A stretch of DNA of 5,963 nucleotides from Gemmatimonadota bacterium. Lineage in GTDB: Bacteria; Gemmatimonadota; Gemmatimonadetes; Longimicrobiales; Gaopeijiaceae. This document shows positions 4,733 to 5,963 of this stretch, in pieces. How positions within the stretch are numbered: the first letter of the stretch is position 1; every line of letters starts with the position of its first letter. Both the position numbers and the translations under genes were made by a program. A model generated the notes under the pieces. That model did no database searches. It saw only the letters and a program-made list of their open reading frames with translations, and was not told where the DNA came from. The stretch spans positions 1 to 5,963 of the forward strand of contig SKZC01000035.1 in NCBI GenBank assembly GCA_007127575.1, given 5' to 3'.

Positions 4733-5911
4733 ATGCCTCTCTCGCGTTGGCGCCCCTTTCTCGACCGTCACTTCCCACCCCCTTATGGGCTCAGGGCGGT
4801 GGCCTTCCGGTTCCGGGATCCCGAGACCGAGCGGCGCTTTTTCGACGACTACCAGCTCGAGCCTGTCCGGTTCAGCTCGCTGGCCATCGGGTCTGGCCTG
4901 GTCCTGTACATCCTCTTCGGGGGGCTGGATTGGATCCTCTTCCCGAGGGACGCGGTGGGTACGATCTGGCTGATTCGATTCGGAATCACGTCGCCCCTCA
5001 TCGCTCTGGGCTTCGGGCTCACACTGGCGCCTGCTGTCCAGCGGTATCTGGATCCGATCCAGTTCACCGTCGTCCAGGTCGTGGGGATCTCGGTGGTCGC
5101 CATCATGTATGTCGCGCCTCAGCCGGAGCGCTGGCTCTATATGGCGGGTATGGGCGTCTTGCTGGTCTACAACTTCAACTTCTTGCGGATGCGCTTCTGG
5201 ACGGCGGTGGCCAGCGGATTTCTCCCCCTGGCCTGGCTTCTGGGTGGCGAGCTCTTGGGGGCGGAGACACCCCCTGAGATCGTCGGTGCCTACGTCTTTC
5301 TCTTCGTCACGATCAGCATTCCGGCAATGGCGGGCGCGTTCATTTCCGAACTGTATGCCCGAAGGGCGTTCGTTCAGACGAGGCTGATCGAGGAGGTTGC
5401 CTACACCGATGAGCTTACCGGCCTTCCGAACCGGCGACACCTCATGGAGCGACTGCTCTCTGAGGTGCGGAGGTCCCGGCGCTATGGTCGACCCGTCTCG
5501 TTGGCCATGGTGGACGTGGATCACTTCAAACAGGTCAACGACGAGCACGGCCATGTGGCGGGGGACAGAGCGCTGAAGGCGATCGCCACCCACCTGGACG
5601 AGGCCGTACGAGCCCCGGATTTTCTGGGTCGATTCGGCGGGGAGGAGTTCGCCGTGATCCTTCCGGAGGCAGGCATCGAGGGTGCGCGAGCGGTGGGCGA
5701 ACGGATCCGGCGACGGATCGGACACGCAAGGATCCCTGTCAGCGGCAGGAAATCGGTGTCCGTTTCGGTGAGTGTGGGTGTGGCCAGCCTGCGGTCGGAC
5801 CAGGCCGAGGTGAACCGCCTGCTTCGCCTGGCGGATCACGCCATGTATCAGGCGAAGGCTCGGGGTCGCGACCAGGTGGCCTCCGCGTCCGCTTCGGAAA
5901 CGGGCGAGTGA
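4733..5911 (+). CDS. Membrane-anchored diguanylate cyclase (GGDEF domain)
   Basis: The product makes the second messenger c-di-GMP from two GTP. It has 392 residues. A cytosolic leader (1-45, with RDPETERRFFDDY) precedes six likely membrane helices (about 48-70, 78-99, 110-127, 135-150, 157-173, 184-204). A short linker (SELYARRAFVQTRLIEE) leads into a complete GGDEF domain. It opens with YTDELTGLPNRRHL (224-237). Metal- and GTP-binding DVDHFKQVND is at 261-270, and the signature GGEEF at 302-306 is an active variant. The product-inhibition site RxxD (R293-D296) sits five residues ahead, so feedback control is expected. SVSVSVGVASL and ADHAMYQAKARGRD close the fold. I do not recognise the six-helix part as a named sensor such as MASE1. 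ATG 4733 is the first start in frame. Its ribosome site is poor: TAAGG abuts the ATG and GGAA lies 12 bases away, so low expression is possible. Confidence 0.95.
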   Translation: MPLSRWRPFLDRHFPPPYGLRAVAFRFRDPETERRFFDDYQLEPVRFSSLAIGSGLVLYILFGGLDWILFPRDAVGTIWLIRFGITSPLIALGFGLTLAPAVQRYLDPIQFTVVQVVGISVVAIMYVAPQPERWLYMAGMGVLLVYNFNFLRMRFWTAVASGFLPLAWLLGGELLGAETPPEIVGAYVFLFVTISIPAMAGAFISELYARRAFVQTRLIEEVAYTDELTGLPNRRHLMERLLSEVRRSRRYGRPVSLAMVDVDHFKQVNDEHGHVAGDRALKAIATHLDEAVRAPDFLGRFGGEEFAVILPEAGIEGARAVGERIRRRIGHARIPVSGRKSVSVSVSVGVASLRSDQAEVNRLLRLADHAMYQAKARGRDQVASASASETGE

Positions 5912-5963
5912 GCGGCGAGCGACTCTCCTCGTTCCCTCTCCCCGGCCGAGGCGGCCCGGTGTA
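5908..5963 (+). CDS. Possible start of a further gene, GTGA overlap, runs off the right edge
   Basis: GTG at 5908 overlaps the cyclase TGA by four bases (GTGA), and the frame stays open for 18 codons to the edge (MSGERLSSFPLPGRGGPV). Such overlaps are typical of coupled genes, but 18 codons of GC-rich DNA stay open by chance easily, and no distinct Shine-Dalgarno is seen. Confidence 0.2.
   Translation, partial: MSGERLSSFPLPGRGGPV

Noticed and set aside
5930..5957. GGCCG-agg-CGGCC hairpin as a terminator after the cyclase
   Set aside because: Five-bp stem without a T-run, and a possible coding frame runs through it.

Overview
The window is GC-rich bacterial DNA with Shine-Dalgarno starts and housekeeping-type -35/-10 promoters. 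Its two tRNA genes lack an encoded CCA tail. A 13E12/DUF222 HNH protein, a signal-peptide-bearing barrel-like protein and a membrane diguanylate cyclase together fit a free-living Gram-negative, high-GC bacterium. Gemmatimonadota is my best guess from the style of the proteins, but no marker gene here fixes the phylum.

Left part (1-2319, minus strand). The window opens inside the 5' part of a secreted, probably outer-membrane protein gene (1-517, running off the left edge). Its frame has no ATG, GTG or TTG ahead of the signal peptide, and the only start that fits is an ATT six bases after AGGAG. Upstream of it lies a 13E12/DUF222-type HNH endonuclease gene (676-2319). The HNH site looks intact, but the N-terminal domain seems to have lost about 25 residues, and palindromes and small tandem repeats interrupt its linkers.

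Middle (2320-3335). A 540-base non-coding stretch holds a 4 x 16-bp tandem repeat and then a near-consensus promoter. This promoter drives tRNA-Gly(GCC) and tRNA-Cys(GCA), which are separated by a strong hairpin. The last 15 bases of tRNA-Cys plus one flanking base recur exactly 96 bp downstream, as expected of an attachment-site scar or a partial tRNA duplication.

Right part (3342-5963, plus strand). Just past the scar, an AT-richer promoter precedes a gene for a 418-residue protein of unknown function. Its motif order suggests a highly diverged amidoligase-like (COOH-NH2 ligase) fold. It is followed by a six-helix membrane diguanylate cyclase with an intact GGEEF active site and an intact RxxD inhibitory site. 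A possible further gene begins at a GTGA overlap with the cyclase stop and runs off the right edge.

The genes do not form an obvious pathway. The best reading is a tRNA-anchored variable spot (3067-4598) between unrelated core genes.
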